Shown piece by piece: positions 21,580-36,200 of a stretch of DNA of 64,000 nucleotides. Numbering within the stretch: position 1 is the stretch's first letter; each line of letters begins with the position of its first letter. The translations under genes were made by a program, and so were the position numbers. The notes under the pieces are model-generated. The model did not search any database. It was not told the origin of the DNA and saw only the letters and a list, made by a program, of their open reading frames with translations. Source of the stretch: Sipunculus nudus (lineage: Eukaryota; Annelida; Sipuncula; Golfingiida; Sipunculidae); NCBI GenBank assembly GCA_026874595.1, contig CM049311.1, positions 69,047,453-69,111,452 on the forward strand. Direction: 5' to 3'.

Positions 21580-24500
21580 TAATTTGTAAATTATTCCATA
21601 TTTTTTATACCTGAACAAGACTTGCTCCATACGATACCAAACTCATGCAGTAGTTTCTTACGTAACCAGCAATAGATTTATATACAAAACACATACAAAA
21701 CATGAAGTGTCTTGTTTATTATATTGAATACTAGATCCTTTCACCGTTAGACTAATCCACTTTACCCGGATCTCATCCGTAATGCACTTTTCAAGTGACA
21801 TATTAAACAAAGTTTCGTATGTATTTTCCTACATCACATTTTCATACGAGTGGATTTCTCTCTGGAATATTCTCGTTCGTGGAAATTATTGTCAGATATG
21901 TGATTTTTATAACAATTGGAACTTAGAATGACAAAAATGGTCTTGAAATAACCGATACATACATCTTTCATGGATCCCGTGGCGTCTTTTGATTCGGTCT
22001 CGTCCTCGAAGTCTCCTGGCATCAAGACGCTCACAGTACCTAAAATCACCTTAAACAGCAGAGAGTCGACATTCTTGTGTAAGCCGTTAGCTCTACATCC
22101 TCCCAGGTTAGCGGCCAGGACCTGAGTTTTAACATCAGGATCATTAGGACAAAGGCTTCCAAAATTGCCACATGGGACTCCTTTTGTGCCACATTTCTCA
22201 CCGTTATTGAAGTTTTTCACTTCGATCGTTTGCGTCGTTGGCTTTGAATTAATCCAGCCTTTTAGGCCGTCAGGCAAGAGAGCCAGAGTACAACTAATGT
22301 ACACGTTTTTAAGTCCACAGGGAGGTTTGTCGAACGTTTTGCGGAAGAGGTTGTAATGGTCTACATCATTGTGGCTGATGACGATGTTACGGATCAGCTG
22401 GTCTTTACCTGCAAGGAATTCTTTAACACGTGGCCCTTTCCAGAATCTATAATCCTTTTTCCTGTGGCCACCAAGGTCAATGATAGTCAGTTCACCTTTC
22501 GGACACTGCAGAATATGGGCGTCACCTTGGCCAGTTGGCAGCACATACAGGTTCAGCTTTCCGTCATGGTTTGGCATTTCCCTTTTAGAGGCTGAAAAAA
22601 TAACAAATCCAACATCTCTTCAAACAAGTGGGAAGATCAAAGGCCCTATATTTTCTTTATTTTATAAACAATGTATATTAAAAATCCAAAGCAGTGAGGT
22701 TTTAGAACTGACTTTATTGTATGCACTAGTGGGCTTCTCAAAAATATAAACATGTCAAACAGGTACAGGATGAATGATGTGACCACGGACCCTGTCCGGA
22801 TGGGTAGGCAGTGGATAGATAAATTCAGACTTTTATCAAGCGTGAGCCTATCAGTGAACGCTAATTATTCCCTTTCTTTTCAATGAATGTCACATTGGTT
22901 TCCAATATCACAAAATTATAAGCGAGTAACTAGTATATTAAATTTTGGCATATGCTCTGCACGACAGAAAACCGGTATTCGCCCTCACAACTCTTAAATT
23001 TTTGTAAATGGAAGGGGAACTGTCCAAAAATAAGATATTTGTAGTTTATAAGGCATCAAAATTATTCTAGCGTTTGTCTATTGGGATTTCTTCACTTTGC
23101 CTGGACAACATTCACGCAGTTATAGTTTTTAATTTAATAATGTATCCGCTTGATCAGTCCATATAAAAATTAAATTTTCGTTGCATCAAGACATATCTTG
23201 GATACATAGACAAGAAAGACACTGAATTGAATTGACAGTCCAAAAGAGAGAAGGAAAATGAAAATGAAAATTTACCCTTCGTCAAAATATACAAGAGTGA
23301 GTGCTTCTAAATTTACACAATGATTACCTGCAACTCTTTTTTCCCTTTTACTGCCGCTTCTCACACACACCCTGTTTGCTGGACCGTCACAGATTTTTGG
23401 AGTGATATTGCCAGCGCAGCTGGATAGAACGGATTCACACCTTCCGCCAAGTGCTTCACAGTCCGCATCTGTCGACAGTTTATAAATTTCTTACACAGAA
23501 TCATCCCGAATATACAGAAAATTCTCATTGTTACAGGTGTCTCTTTTATTGTGCGCTGTTGACTTTCTGTTTCGTGTAAGGCTCAAGCCCTGGCCGTCAA
23601 TTGCTATGACGTGTAGAGACACAGCGTTAGGTGTAATCCGTACTGGGTGAACCCTGGTGTGTAAAGACACAGCGCTCGTGCTATTCTGGAATTTTCTGTG
23701 CGCGTGCTTGTATTGTTCTTTCGACGTGTTTGTATTAAGTATTGTTGTGTTCTTTGGATTGTTCGTGAAATAGAAGTTTCTAGGCTTTGGGTTGAGAAGC
23801 TATACTAATTAGAGTCTGTGTTTACAGCCGAGAGGAGAGAGAAATATTCCGGCGGACACGGAAGTTATAGATCTTTTTCGAAATTTGTAACGGATTTTAT
23901 ATAGTCTTCAGTTTGCCTTTGGGATTACTACCATAACTTCACCTTTGGATTACAACATATTGTTTTCATGATTACATTGGACTATTATTCTCTGAGAAGA
24001 TTAACGTGAACTGTTAATCTGGATTATATGTTTAAAGGACTTAGAGAGCTGTGACAGTGGTGGTATCCAGAAAAGCCTGGTATCCGCACACTCTGGTACC
24101 TTACACTTTATCTATTATACTGTGTAATTGTATTGATTTACTGTTGTACTGTTGTTATACCGTGTATTTGTATTGATTTAGTGTATTGTAATGTTAGGGT
24201 TGTTTTAAGAATAAATTATAATTATTTATTAACGAAAAACCCTTCATTCTTTATTCATTCCCTTAGACATTTCACTACTGTTACATAATCTGATTTTTTT
24301 ATCTCGATAACCAAATTTATGCTCGTCACGACTACGTGATCTGTTTATATTAGGTTCCGTAACAGTGTAAAAAAAAACAAAAATTGTTGAGATGGAGTTT
24401 GTTTTTACATGATTACAATCTTGAAATCAGACACTTAAAAGGGAACGAAAATGTACTTGCTGATTGCTTATCGAGATGTTTATGAAATGTTGTAAATATG

Positions 24501-27500
24501 ATAATTTTTTTTAATATAGTAAAAATTTAGTGATTGTGATTGTGAAGTTTTTTTTAGAAAACTTTCTTTTTTCTTACAGGGGGGAGAGAGTGTTACAGGT
24601 GTCTCTTTTATTGTGCGCTGTTAACATTCTGTTTCGTGTAAGGCTCAAGCCCTGGGCGTCAATTGCTATGACGTGTAGAGACACAGCGATCGGTGTAATT
24701 CGTACTGGCTGAACCCTGGCGTGTAAAGACACAGCGCTCGTGCTAATCTGGAATTTTCAGGGCTGTTTGCGCTCTATGAGTGCGTGTCTTGTTTTGTTCT
24801 TTGAGCGCGTGTGTGTTATGTATTGTTGTGTTCTTTGGATAGTTCATGAAATAGAAGTTTCTATGCTTTGGGTTGAGAAGCTATACATTAGGGGCTGTGT
24901 TAAGAGCCAAGGCTGTGTTTTTCCGATCATTGCAGCAGTTATAGATCTTCTTCGAAATTTGTAACGGATTTTATATAGTCTTCAGTTTGCCTTTGGGATT
25001 ACTACAATAACTTCACCTTTGGATTACAACAGATTCTTTTCGGGATTACATTGGACTATTATTCTCTGAGAAGATTAACGTGAACTGTTCATCTGGATTA
25101 TATGTTTAAAGGACTTGGAGAGCTGTGACAGTGGTGGTATCCAGAAAAGCCTGGTATCCGCACACTCTGGTACTGTACACTTTATTTATTATACTGTGTA
25201 ATTGTATTGATTTACTGTTTGACTGTTGTTATACTGTGTTATTGTATTGATTTAGTGTATTGTAATTTTAGGGTTGTTTTTAGAATAAATTATAATTATT
25301 TGTTAACATAAGACCACTGACTTCTTTATTCATTCCCCTAGACATTTCACGCTGCCTGGTGATACAGAATCGGATTTTTATTAATTTCCGTAACAAAATT
25401 AATGCTCGTAACGACTGCATGATCTGTTGTTATTAGGTTCCGTAACATAAAATTGTGGGCTCGTCCGGGATGCTTAATAGTTTAAAACTTTAAAACCTTG
25501 ACCTGGACACATTGTTAACAATACATTGTTTACAAGATTACATATTGTTCACAATACATTTTTTACGGGATTTTTCTCAGTGTTTTTGGTTATTGTTTTT
25601 ACATCTTAACATGGTAGATTTCAAACCTGAGACATTTGGTAAAGATCCCGACCCTGATCAACTTGAACAGTTGACAAAAGATAAGTTGTTGCGTTTTGGA
25701 ACAACACTAAGGGCTAGGTGTGGAAAATCTTTGAGAAAGCCTGATATAATTGCTAAAATCATGCAAGATCTAGTTAGCAAAGGTTTAATTGAAGAGTGAA
25801 GTGGAAACATGAAAAAATGACAGCCTTGCTATGCAGTTAAAATTAAAAAAAGTTTAGAAATGCAAAATGAACTAGCATTATAACAATTAGAATTAGAAAA
25901 AAAAACAAAGAGAAAAGAGGAAAGAACATGAAAGGTTAAAAAAGGTGATAAATGTTTCTTACACTTTGAGGCGGTAGCGGAAAATTTAAAATTGCCTAAG
26001 GAAAATTTTTATTACAAAGTATGCTATTACAAAGTGTATTGACTTGCAAGGCCAGAAAATGTATACAGCGCTTTCAGTAGAAGCCGTTGCTGCCTATGAC
26101 CAGGTCAAACGGTTAATCCTAAAAGGTTATGAGTTAGTTCCGGAGGCATACCGCCATAAATTCAGAAATTGGGAAAAGCGCAAAGAACAGACCTATGTAG
26201 AATTTGCTAGGACAAAAGAGCATTTGTTTGATCGCTGTTGTAGTTCTAAAAATGTTATGAAAGATTATTACAATTTTCGCAAGTTGATTTTGCTTGTAGA
26301 ATTTAAGCGCTGCATTAACGCAGATGTTTAAACTTTTCTTGATGAGAAAAGTCCTGAAACATTTGACATTGCTGCTCAATTAGATGATGATTATTCATTA
26401 ACACACAAAACGTCCTTTACTAGCAAATCAAACCAGTCGTTCACAAACAAGAATGTAAATCAGTATGGTCAAAGAAGTTTAAAGCGCAGTCACCCAGTAC
26501 TAGTAGTCCTGATAGTTCAACAAAGTCCTTTGCTACACCTAAGTCCAAGTCCACTGTGTCTGAGTCCAACAAAGACCAATTATTTTTAAAAAAATCTGTA
26601 ATTACTGCAAAAAGGAAGGTCATCTAATATCTGACTGCTGGAAATTTGCAAATGAACCGAAGGGCAAACCTTCTGGGTTTTTTTTCAAAAACTATGCATA
26701 GCATAGTACAAGAGCCAAGCACTTTTCATGTAAAAAAGGGGTACAACTCCTTTATTGACTCTAATAAAGGGGGTAATGCTACGGAGGCCCACGTGCCGTC
26801 TGACTCCAAAGAAGAATCCGTAGCTTGCAGGGTAAAAACCTCATTTGATTCCTGCCAGGAATTTAATACGGTTGGTCCTTTCAAGACTCCTGCGAGGAGT
26901 ATCCTCTATATAAGGCTAAGTCCTTTTATGACTCTTGCGAGAATATTTTAAGTGAGGCCAGGTCCTCTTATGACAAACAAGGTTGTTTCTGCTGAGGAGA
27001 ATTTCTCTGTTGACTCCTTTCAGGAGTTTGATTGTAATAAGGATGAAGATTCCTTTAGTGACTCTGAAAAAGAGTTTATGACTGACACCGTCAGTGTCAG
27101 TTCTTTGTTTGATGAAACTGAGGTAGTACATTCCTCTCCTGACTCTAAAATGGAGTTATTTGAGCCATTCATACATGATGGCTTTGTATCACTTTCAAGT
27201 GATTTTTCAGATTCTACCCCTATTAGAATTTTGAGGAACACTGGTTCAGGCCAAACTCTCATGTTAGCAAACACTTTGCCATTTTTTAATAGGTCTTTAA
27301 CTGGTGCACATGCACTTGTTAATGGTGTGTTTTCAGACAAATACACTTCGGTTCCGCTTCACAGTATACATTTAAAGTCAGATTTGATTTCTGGGAATAT
27401 TACTGTGGGCATAAGAACTTCTTTACACTTTCAGGGAATTCAGTTGCTACTAGGCAATGATGTTGCAGGTGACAAAGTACAGCCTGTACCAATAGTGACA

Positions 27501-30500
27501 GTAAAGCCGTTACTTGATCATGACACTGATCCTGAAAGTCAGGAAATTCCTGGTTTGAATCATTCGTGTGACTTATAGGCCAAGAAAAAGACACATGAGG
27601 ATAATGGTCCAGATAATAACACTCTGAGAGTCACAAGTGACTCGTCTAACGACTTGTCCGTACAAGATGCAACTTTTTCAAGGTCAGAACTTATCGCGGA
27701 ACAGCATAAGGACCCTGATATTTCATGTTTGTCTCCCAGAGCAGTTTTTAAAGATGAACTGTCACAGAACCCAGTTTGTTTCTATGTTAAAAACGGAGTG
27801 CTTATGCGTAAATGGCGACCACCTGATGTATGCGCTGATGATGAGTGGATCATCAAACATCAAACAGTAATGCCCAAAAGCTATCGAATTTAAATTCTAT
27901 GCATAGCACATGAGACTCCTTCTGTGAAAAGATTTATGTGAAGTGTTCATCTGGATAATACATTTTAAAGGACTTGTTGTCGCGCTGACAGTGGTGGTAT
28001 CATGGTACTGTACACTTTATTTATTATACTGTGTAATTGTATTGATTTACTGTTGTACTGTTGTTATACAGTGTAATTGTATTGATTTAGTGTATTGTAA
28101 TGTTAGGGTTGTTTTAAGAATAAATTATAATTATTTATTAACGAAAAACCCTTCATTCTTTATTCATTCCCTTAGACATTTCACTACTGTTACATAATCT
28201 GATTTTTTTATCTCGATAAAAAAAATTTATGCTCGTCACGACTACGTGATCTGTTTATATTAGGTTCCGTAACAGTGTAAAAAAAAAACAAAAATTGTTG
28301 AGATGGAGTTTGTTTTTACATGATTACAATCTTGAAATCAGACACTTAAAAGGGAACGAAAATGTACTTGCTGATTGCTTATCGAGATGTTTATGAAATG
28401 TTGTAAATATGATATTTTTTTTAATATAGTAAAAATTTAGTGATTGTGATTGTGAAGTTTTTTTTTAGAAAACTTTCTTTTTTCTTACAGGGGGGAGAGA
28501 GTGTTACAGGTGTCTCTTTTATTGTGCGCTGTTAACATTCTGTTTCGTGTAAGGCTCAAGCCCTGGGCGTCAATTGCTATGACGTGTAGAGACACAGCGA
28601 TCGGTGTAATTCGTACTGGCTGAACCCTGGCGTGTAAAGACACAGCGCTCGTGCTAATCTGGAATTTTCAGGGCTGTTTGCGCTCTATGAGTGCGTGTCT
28701 TGTTTTGTTCTTTGAGCGCGTGTGTGTTATGTATTGTTGTGTTCTTTGGATAGTTCATGAAATAGAAGTTTCTATGCTTTGGGTTGAGAAGCTATACATT
28801 AGGGGCTGTGTTAAGAGCCAAGGCTGTGTTTTTCCGATCATTGCAGCAGTTATAGATCTTCTTCGAAATTTGTAACGGATTTTATATAGTCTTCAGTTTG
28901 CCTTTGGGATTACTACCATAACTTCACCTTTGGATTACAACAGATTCTTTTCGGGATTACATTGGACTATTATTCTCTGAGAAGATTAACGTGAACTGTT
29001 CATCTGGATTATATGTTTTAAAGGACTTATAGTGCTGTGACAGTGGTGGTGTCCAGAACAGCCTTGGTTCTGTACACTTAATTTATTATACTGTGTAATT
29101 GATTTACTGTTTGATTGTTGTTATACTGCGTAATTGTATTGATTTATTGTATTGTAATTTTAGGGTTGTTTTAAGAATAAATTAAAATTATTTGTTAACA
29201 AAAGACCACTGACTTCTTTATTCATTCCCCTAGACATTTCACGCTGCCTAGTGTTACAGAATCGGATTTTTATTTATCTCCGTAACAAAATTTGTGCTCG
29301 TCACGACAACGCGATCTGTTGTTCTTAGGTTCTGTAACAACATTTATGTGAAGACTTAAGGACTAGACACTCTTTATCCTCTGATTTTACATGGTTTTAA
29401 CAATTGTATATGCAGTGTTTCTTTTGCACATAAAACAGTTTTGTTATATGAATCTTGTGTAACTGTATAATATGAATCGATCAGCACATTTTATTATTTG
29501 AATTAATGAATTTATATACATTTAATCAATATCTTTAATTGCATGTGGTCAAATTATATTTTGTTCTAAACCTGGCTTTTGCAGAAAGAGTGGCCTACTC
29601 TATTTATACTTTTTCATTTTATATAGACTGTAGCCAACGACTTGAAGCATTCCATACCTCCTGTCTTTCTTGGGTGATACGTGTTCATGACGAAAAAAGA
29701 CTCCCCATCACGATTGTGAACCTTTTTGTAGAGCGGCGGACAGCTGCCATCACTGCGTGCCCTGCACTGACACAGCGCGTCACCAAACTGACCCCGGAGC
29801 GCCCCCAGGTGGCGGTAGTAGTAGTTCGGTAACCTGAAGTGGGATCTCGTCAGCTTCTCTTGGAGCATGCGCATCGGCACCGAGTTTGGATATGTCTCCA
29901 TGTTGGTAGCTTGGTCCAGTGTCAGACTAAAATCTTCAGGTTTTATTAAGCACATTTCGGCGTTGATCATGCACGCCTGGCGTTTGTCTGACATAAAGGC
30001 ATGTAAGGAAGCACAAGTAATACTGTTGCTATTGTACAGGGGGCGCAGCTCGTTCATCAGGCATTTGTGGTAGTCCTGAGCCCATGTACTCGCCTGATTA
30101 TGAATGATCAACACATAACATGCAGTTAAATAAAACATGTATAATTAAACTGTAGTTTCCCAAGTATTAAAAGAAATCATACATAGAATGGTTCATGATG
30201 GTGTCTCAGAGATTTTTTATCACAATTGTATCCAATGTCTATTCATTTGCTCGTATTCATTATTTTTTTATTTTTTAATTATCGGTAATCGGTTAATCGG
30301 TATAAATTATATTTCTTACTATTTCCCAATGGCTTTGCACAATAAAAAATCATAGTCTGTTACTTGAAGATGATTCATTAAAAGATTGATAGAACAGTTT
30401 TTATTCTCTTGCCTTGTGAGAATTGGTGAGCCCGATGTATGACGTCATATCCTGGCAAGTTGGTAACTCGAAGTGCATCACGTGACTAGCGTCAATCGAC

Positions 30501-33215
30501 CCCGCACACGGAAACTTCCTCTCAAAGCACTCGAAGAATCGACAGTCACCGGTGGCAAGGAATGTTTGGCACTCAGCCTCCACGTTCTTGCCATTCCGGA
30601 GTGTAACTGAGCAAAAATGTAATATGACAATATATAACATACTAGTAACAGAAGCTTTTTCATTTTTTTCAATAACACAGAAGAGTTTAATGGTGTTTAT
30701 GCGATCTCGATATTGAGACATATTTTTATTTTTATTTTTAAACACAGGCTTTCATGTAAACTTAAAAGCTGTGCTTACACTTATACGGTGCGGATATGGA
30801 TACACGAACGGTATGGATATGCATATATATTTTACGTTTAAAGCGTTTCCACTTGTAAACATGTTCGCTGTATGGTGGCTAAGATTCAATATATATAGTA
30901 TAGTGTCAGCAGGTTTAAATGGACCTAAACACAGTAAAAACAAGAAATTTGTATTCCAATGAATGAAAGCCTCCGCCGTGTTTGCAATCACTTGTTTGGC
31001 CCATATTCCTAGGTTCATTCGTGCGTAAATATTGTACATTTGTGAATATTCTTGTTAACGTTCCTGAAACCGGGTCATGTTCCATATCAACACCAAAATC
31101 AAATCGATTCTTGATTGGCACATTCCCGAAATTCCCTAAATATATCATGATATTCTGTTCATGACTGTGTGAGGTATGGTGTGAAAACACACACACACCC
31201 ACAAACACGAAAGTATTCAGTTGTCCTTTGACCCTTAAATATGTACCTTGCTGTGCATTGGTTGTTGTTGTCGGCAGCTGATCCGTCATCAATTGAATAA
31301 ACTGTCTGATGTTGTCTCTGACGGTGTTTATATTACCAAGGGACGTGGTGTATTTTGAATGCATACACGAGCGAGCAGAATCTGATATCTGAAGAAAATA
31401 TATTAATTATATAAATTACTAGACATTTCTGATATCGGAGATGTCGTAGTATCCCCAGACATGGGCCATACTCCCATCAAACTACGCTTCAGCATATATT
31501 GACAGTTTAGAAGCTCTTGGTTGAAACAGTATATTTATCAAAATTGATGAAAAGTATGAAGTATTAAAACAGTTAGAAATTTCACAAAAGATCATATATT
31601 GGCAGCGATTTGGCGTTGAACACCAGATGAAAGGTGACCAAATTTAAAACATGTTCGAGATCTTGGTGAAATTAATTTGTGTGCCACCTTTTAGTAAAAC
31701 ATATTCAGTACTTCAAGAGATTTTTTGGTTCCCAAAACTCCTATGTTTTTACAGATTTGACCTTGAAAACCATGGTCAAGGTCACAGTCAGTCAGTCAGT
31801 CACTAGTTTTTAAACATGTCAGAGATCTTATTAGAAAGAATTTGTGTCAAATTTGAAGAAATGCAACACTTCATTGTCATAAAAATCCCGTGTTTTCGTT
31901 TCAAAAGATTTTTCTCCGGCGGCCCTGAGACCGTGCTAAAATCATAATATCCCTCGACTTTGTCTTTGGATTAAATGATATTAAGATTGTATTTATTTGG
32001 TCTCATGCTTAGTGCATGTGAGGTGCCAAGTGCTATTTGGGGCAGCTAAGTGAAATGACCCATATGTCATTGAAAAAAAAATTAAATCAGTCATTACCTC
32101 TTTTTGTAGCCCCAGACCCTTTATACTGGTAAGGGTCATTTAACTGTAAATGAAATTACTACTGACAATTAACCAACAACAGTAGATGTTGTTCACCGGA
32201 TTTACCAGTTGTTGACCAGTTTCAACAGTACATCCAACACATTTTTTTCAAGGAAATGTCTCATAATGGTTTAAAAATAAAACGGAATCTCATGACACTC
32301 ACTCAAAACAGTCCCTCGCAAGTATCATGATCCCGTGATTGTATATTACCAGCATAAGGCCCATTTACCTCCGGTAACTCATATTTGGACGGGTGTGACT
32401 GATTAAATTTACATCCTTTGGTGAAAACGCGTTTACCTACACTGACGTCTTTGCAGATTCTCTTATGTCAGAGGAAAAAAACAGCTTAAATGTTGATGCA
32501 GGATCCTTTTGTGTAATGAAGGCCTCAAATAGAAGTCAGGATCGTCAATAAAGTTGAATTAGTAATGCATTGAAATACCTCCCCTTTATTAGGTTCTGGA
32601 GAAGGTTTTTAATCTTTGAATACTTTTGTTTACATATACGACGCGTAATATTAGATCAGATTTTATTTATTTTGCTATTACCTGATGCACAACGAATTCG
32701 CTCTCCTCTCCAGGGAGATCAGCCACATTCATTATCTGGGCCAGGACTTGATGGTTTCTTGTATTCTGTAGAATTTTGCAGAAGCTCGGTTGACTTGACA
32801 CGTAGCACTGACCGATCCTGTATAAACCGTCCTCCATCAGAGAGTAACAGGTCGTTTCTCTGAAGGCGAGCGCCATGGCTGTCTCCCGGATAACACATTT
32901 CTTCACTTCCTCGGCCCATTTCTTCCCCTACAACGGTACAGTAGATTAGCAACACATTGTGTGCCTACGTCTGTACCTCGTTCATTATGATTCCCCTAGT
33001 GCACCTCATATAATACAGGTTTATTTATCAGCATTTGAATGTGTGTGGATGTCTCTATATACATTTAGCATTTCATGGAAATAATAATATCTTACCGATA
33101 TATGAAAGGAAGAAAATACTTATTCAAATACCGAGGGCCAGGGCTAGTACAGTAATAGTCCTACACGTTAAAATGAGAAAGCACGGGTCCCTAAAACATT
33201 AAATATTGTTCAGTA

Positions 33216-33273
<58 letters not shown>

Positions 33274-36200
33274 GTGTGTATTTGTATATATAGATATAAA
33301 TATCTGAAGTTTTCACAAATCTGATATTGATATATTATACTACTAATGTGCGTTAAAGGGGCATACAAATTTGCAAAAAGTAATTCCATTTAGGCTGAAT
33401 ATGCCTTCAAAGGTTTCCCTGCAAAACCATCCTTTCCCTGTTTACCAAGACTTCTTGGCCAGTGGTCCAATCTCGCGAAAATTCTCAAAAAAGGAGATGA
33501 AACATGAAAGGAGAAACAGAGAAGAAATACCAATTGAATTCTAGAAAAACTTTATTTGTGCCCAAATTGCGCGGCACGTGGTGTACGCGCCATGTTAATG
33601 TTCTGAGTAGCCGGTACAGCTGATTAAACTAGCTGTAACGCTGTTTATATATGCCACACCTATAATCTGACGGTAATTTATATAACCACTGTATGGTTTT
33701 AATCGTCCCACTTGAAAAATCGACTTGAAAAATCCGGACATACGGACAGTAAGCACCCTCTCTCACAGCCTAGCTGAACCCAGGGTCTTCTCTAGTGACT
33801 TCAATGGTTATGGAATCCTTTCCTATAATCTCACTACTCTATTCGCGCGAGTCATTCATTTATCGCATAATTTATTAATAACCTAACCGCTGTTTCGCTA
33901 TTGCCAACGCCGGAATATAGCAAAGATTTCCGATGGACGAAGATAGTTACCGGTGTTTTATATATTGGCATATTTTCACACAGGCGTATGCCGGCGCCTT
34001 ACTATAGCAACAATATTCGTTCGGCAATATGGTTACCGGCACGGAGATCCTGGACACGTACGCCGCATATGTGCAGTTACTGGGGACCTGGCATGTCTAA
34101 TTAAGAATATGGCTAAAGGGAGACACAGACGCACACCAAAAGTCCTTTATTAGCACAGTGTTATTTACCACCGGCGATGCGAGCAGGAAGTACGCTCTTT
34201 ACACAGCGCTTTACCTATAGGCCTACTTCCTATATCGTAAGGCGCTGTTTGTTATGACCTCGTATCCTGCTTTGCAACACCAGAGGGGAGCACTGTATTT
34301 TTGTCCAATCAGATGAAACTTTGTGCTGGAAGACAAAGCCAAGCGAGGAATACACGGAGCCAATCATATTCATTTCTTTTTGAGTGACAGCTCATCCCCC
34401 AGCGTAACCGTCTAAACAGGCCACAGGCTATGAGAGAATGGCCCCTGACGTGGTTTGCTTAGGGCCTTTGGCAGATAGGATGCTCGGCCGGTGAGCTGTA
34501 ATTCAAACGAAACGTAACAACAAAGGCTGCGTGCACACCTCGCTGGCTGGTTTCAGTTCTGCAGACAACAGATACATGGCTACGCTAACACAGTCATAGT
34601 TTCATAATCGAATTGGTCGATGATGCGAGAATGCAGAGGGAGCAATTTAAATTCGACCGGAAACTCATCAAACGGCGCTTGAAGCGCGGCAATGGGCGGA
34701 GCCAGGATGCCTGTCGAGTGTTTGTTTATTGGCATCTGATTGGCTGCTTGTATCATCAAGCTGCTTGCACGTACGTTTATTTCAGTGGACAACAAACCGC
34801 CATCTGGTGTCTAAATATATCATAAACGGTCAAAGCTGGCAGCGTGAAAATCAGTTGCTTCTTTAGAAGCGCAAGATTTCCGCTGCCTCGGGAGCGTAGC
34901 AGGGAGCGAAGATGTTTGTTTTTAGAAATTTAAGCCATAGGCTAAGAGCAAAGACGAATCACAGATGTTATTAAAAAGAAATTTACGCGATCAAACTTAT
35001 CAAGACTGCATTTGCGTCAATGTTTAGATCCATTTATTCACTTGGACAGACTCTCGAGTTCATTAAGAGCGCAGATAGGTGGATCTGTATATACTCTTGA
35101 GCCCTACTATTCCAGACGCATTCTTTGCTCCTAAGACAGATTACTGCCAAATGACGGCTAATGTCATAAGTATTTTAAATTACACATACTATGGTACAGG
35201 AAGCCATTCATGTAGGACTCGAGTCCGGACAAGGTCCGAGTCCACTTTTTAGACTCTCGGACCTGAACTCAGTGGTCCTGGACTCGAATTTGTACTCGAA
35301 CTCGGAGTTAAGGACTCTGGAAATCAGACCCAGCTAGTCCATCTCGTGTCCAGAAAGAAAAGAAAAGCTTTTATATATATAGCTTTTAAACAACTGACTG
35401 AATGTTACAAAAAGGTTATATAATACCTACCTTAACTCTGTATCGGCAGGTAAATGTAATTGTACAATAAAGTTAAATACGTTGTATAAACTAGAATACG
35501 GGCAGTCTATAAGTAACTACGTGTATCCGCCATTTTTGGCATTAGTGATGCCAATTAAACTCCTCTTATATGTGCAATTTTTACCAAAAAAGATCTACAG
35601 ATGGATACAATATTCAAGATTTCAGGCCGAGATACCAATCCACTACTGAGAAAAAGTGCATCAGTGTATTCTATAAACAGAACAGCAGGTGGCGCCACCT
35701 GTCTGCTCTTCAATAGTGCTATCCAAGATGGATAAACATGCCAAACTTTCAGGCTGATACATCCATCCGCTCCTCTTATATGAGAGATTTTTACCTAAAA
35801 CAAACAGACGGATGGACGCCACACCAAAACGATTCCAGATGGTGCCACTGTTCTTGAATACGAGATGGAGGTACCCAGGATCTATGGACATGCACAATAT
35901 CAGGCCAATATGGCAAACACTCCTGACAAGAGCACTAATTTATACTATGAAAAGGTAAGATAGGTGGTGCCATCTGTCTGGTCTATAAGTAAACTCTCCA
36001 AGATGGATAGACATGCCACATTTCATATCAATACATTGAATCACTCCTGAAATACGAGCGATTTTCACCCAAAGTAAACACACGGATAGACGCCACACGC
36101 AAACGATTGCAGATGGCGCCACCAGTTTTGAATAAGAGATGGAGGTTTCCAAGATCTATAGACATGCACAGTTTCAGCCCAATACGTTGAACCAACCACT

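Larger units (their letters stand above)
23529..29339 (+). mobile_element. Composite of Gmr1-like Ty3/Gypsy LTR sequences
   Basis: Order on the plus strand: LTR A (23529-24364), short tail (24365-24590), LTR B (24591-25447), primer site, gag, protease and integrase N-terminal remnants, partial LTR C (about 27912-28274), the same tail (28275-28501), LTR D (28502-29339). Complete LTRs start TGTTAC and end GTAACA. The tail carries the end of RNase H (GNENVLADCLSRC, stop). RNase H thus lies last, next to the 3' LTR, while integrase follows protease. That order is known from Gmr1-like elements of the Ty3/Gypsy group. RT and most of integrase are missing. No matching target duplication flanks the whole, as expected after recombination between elements. 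Confidence 0.85.

Noticed and set aside
24740-28875. An identical 74-codon ORF occurring twice (24740-24964 and 28651-28875)
   Set aside because: Both lie in LTRs and are identical because the LTRs are.
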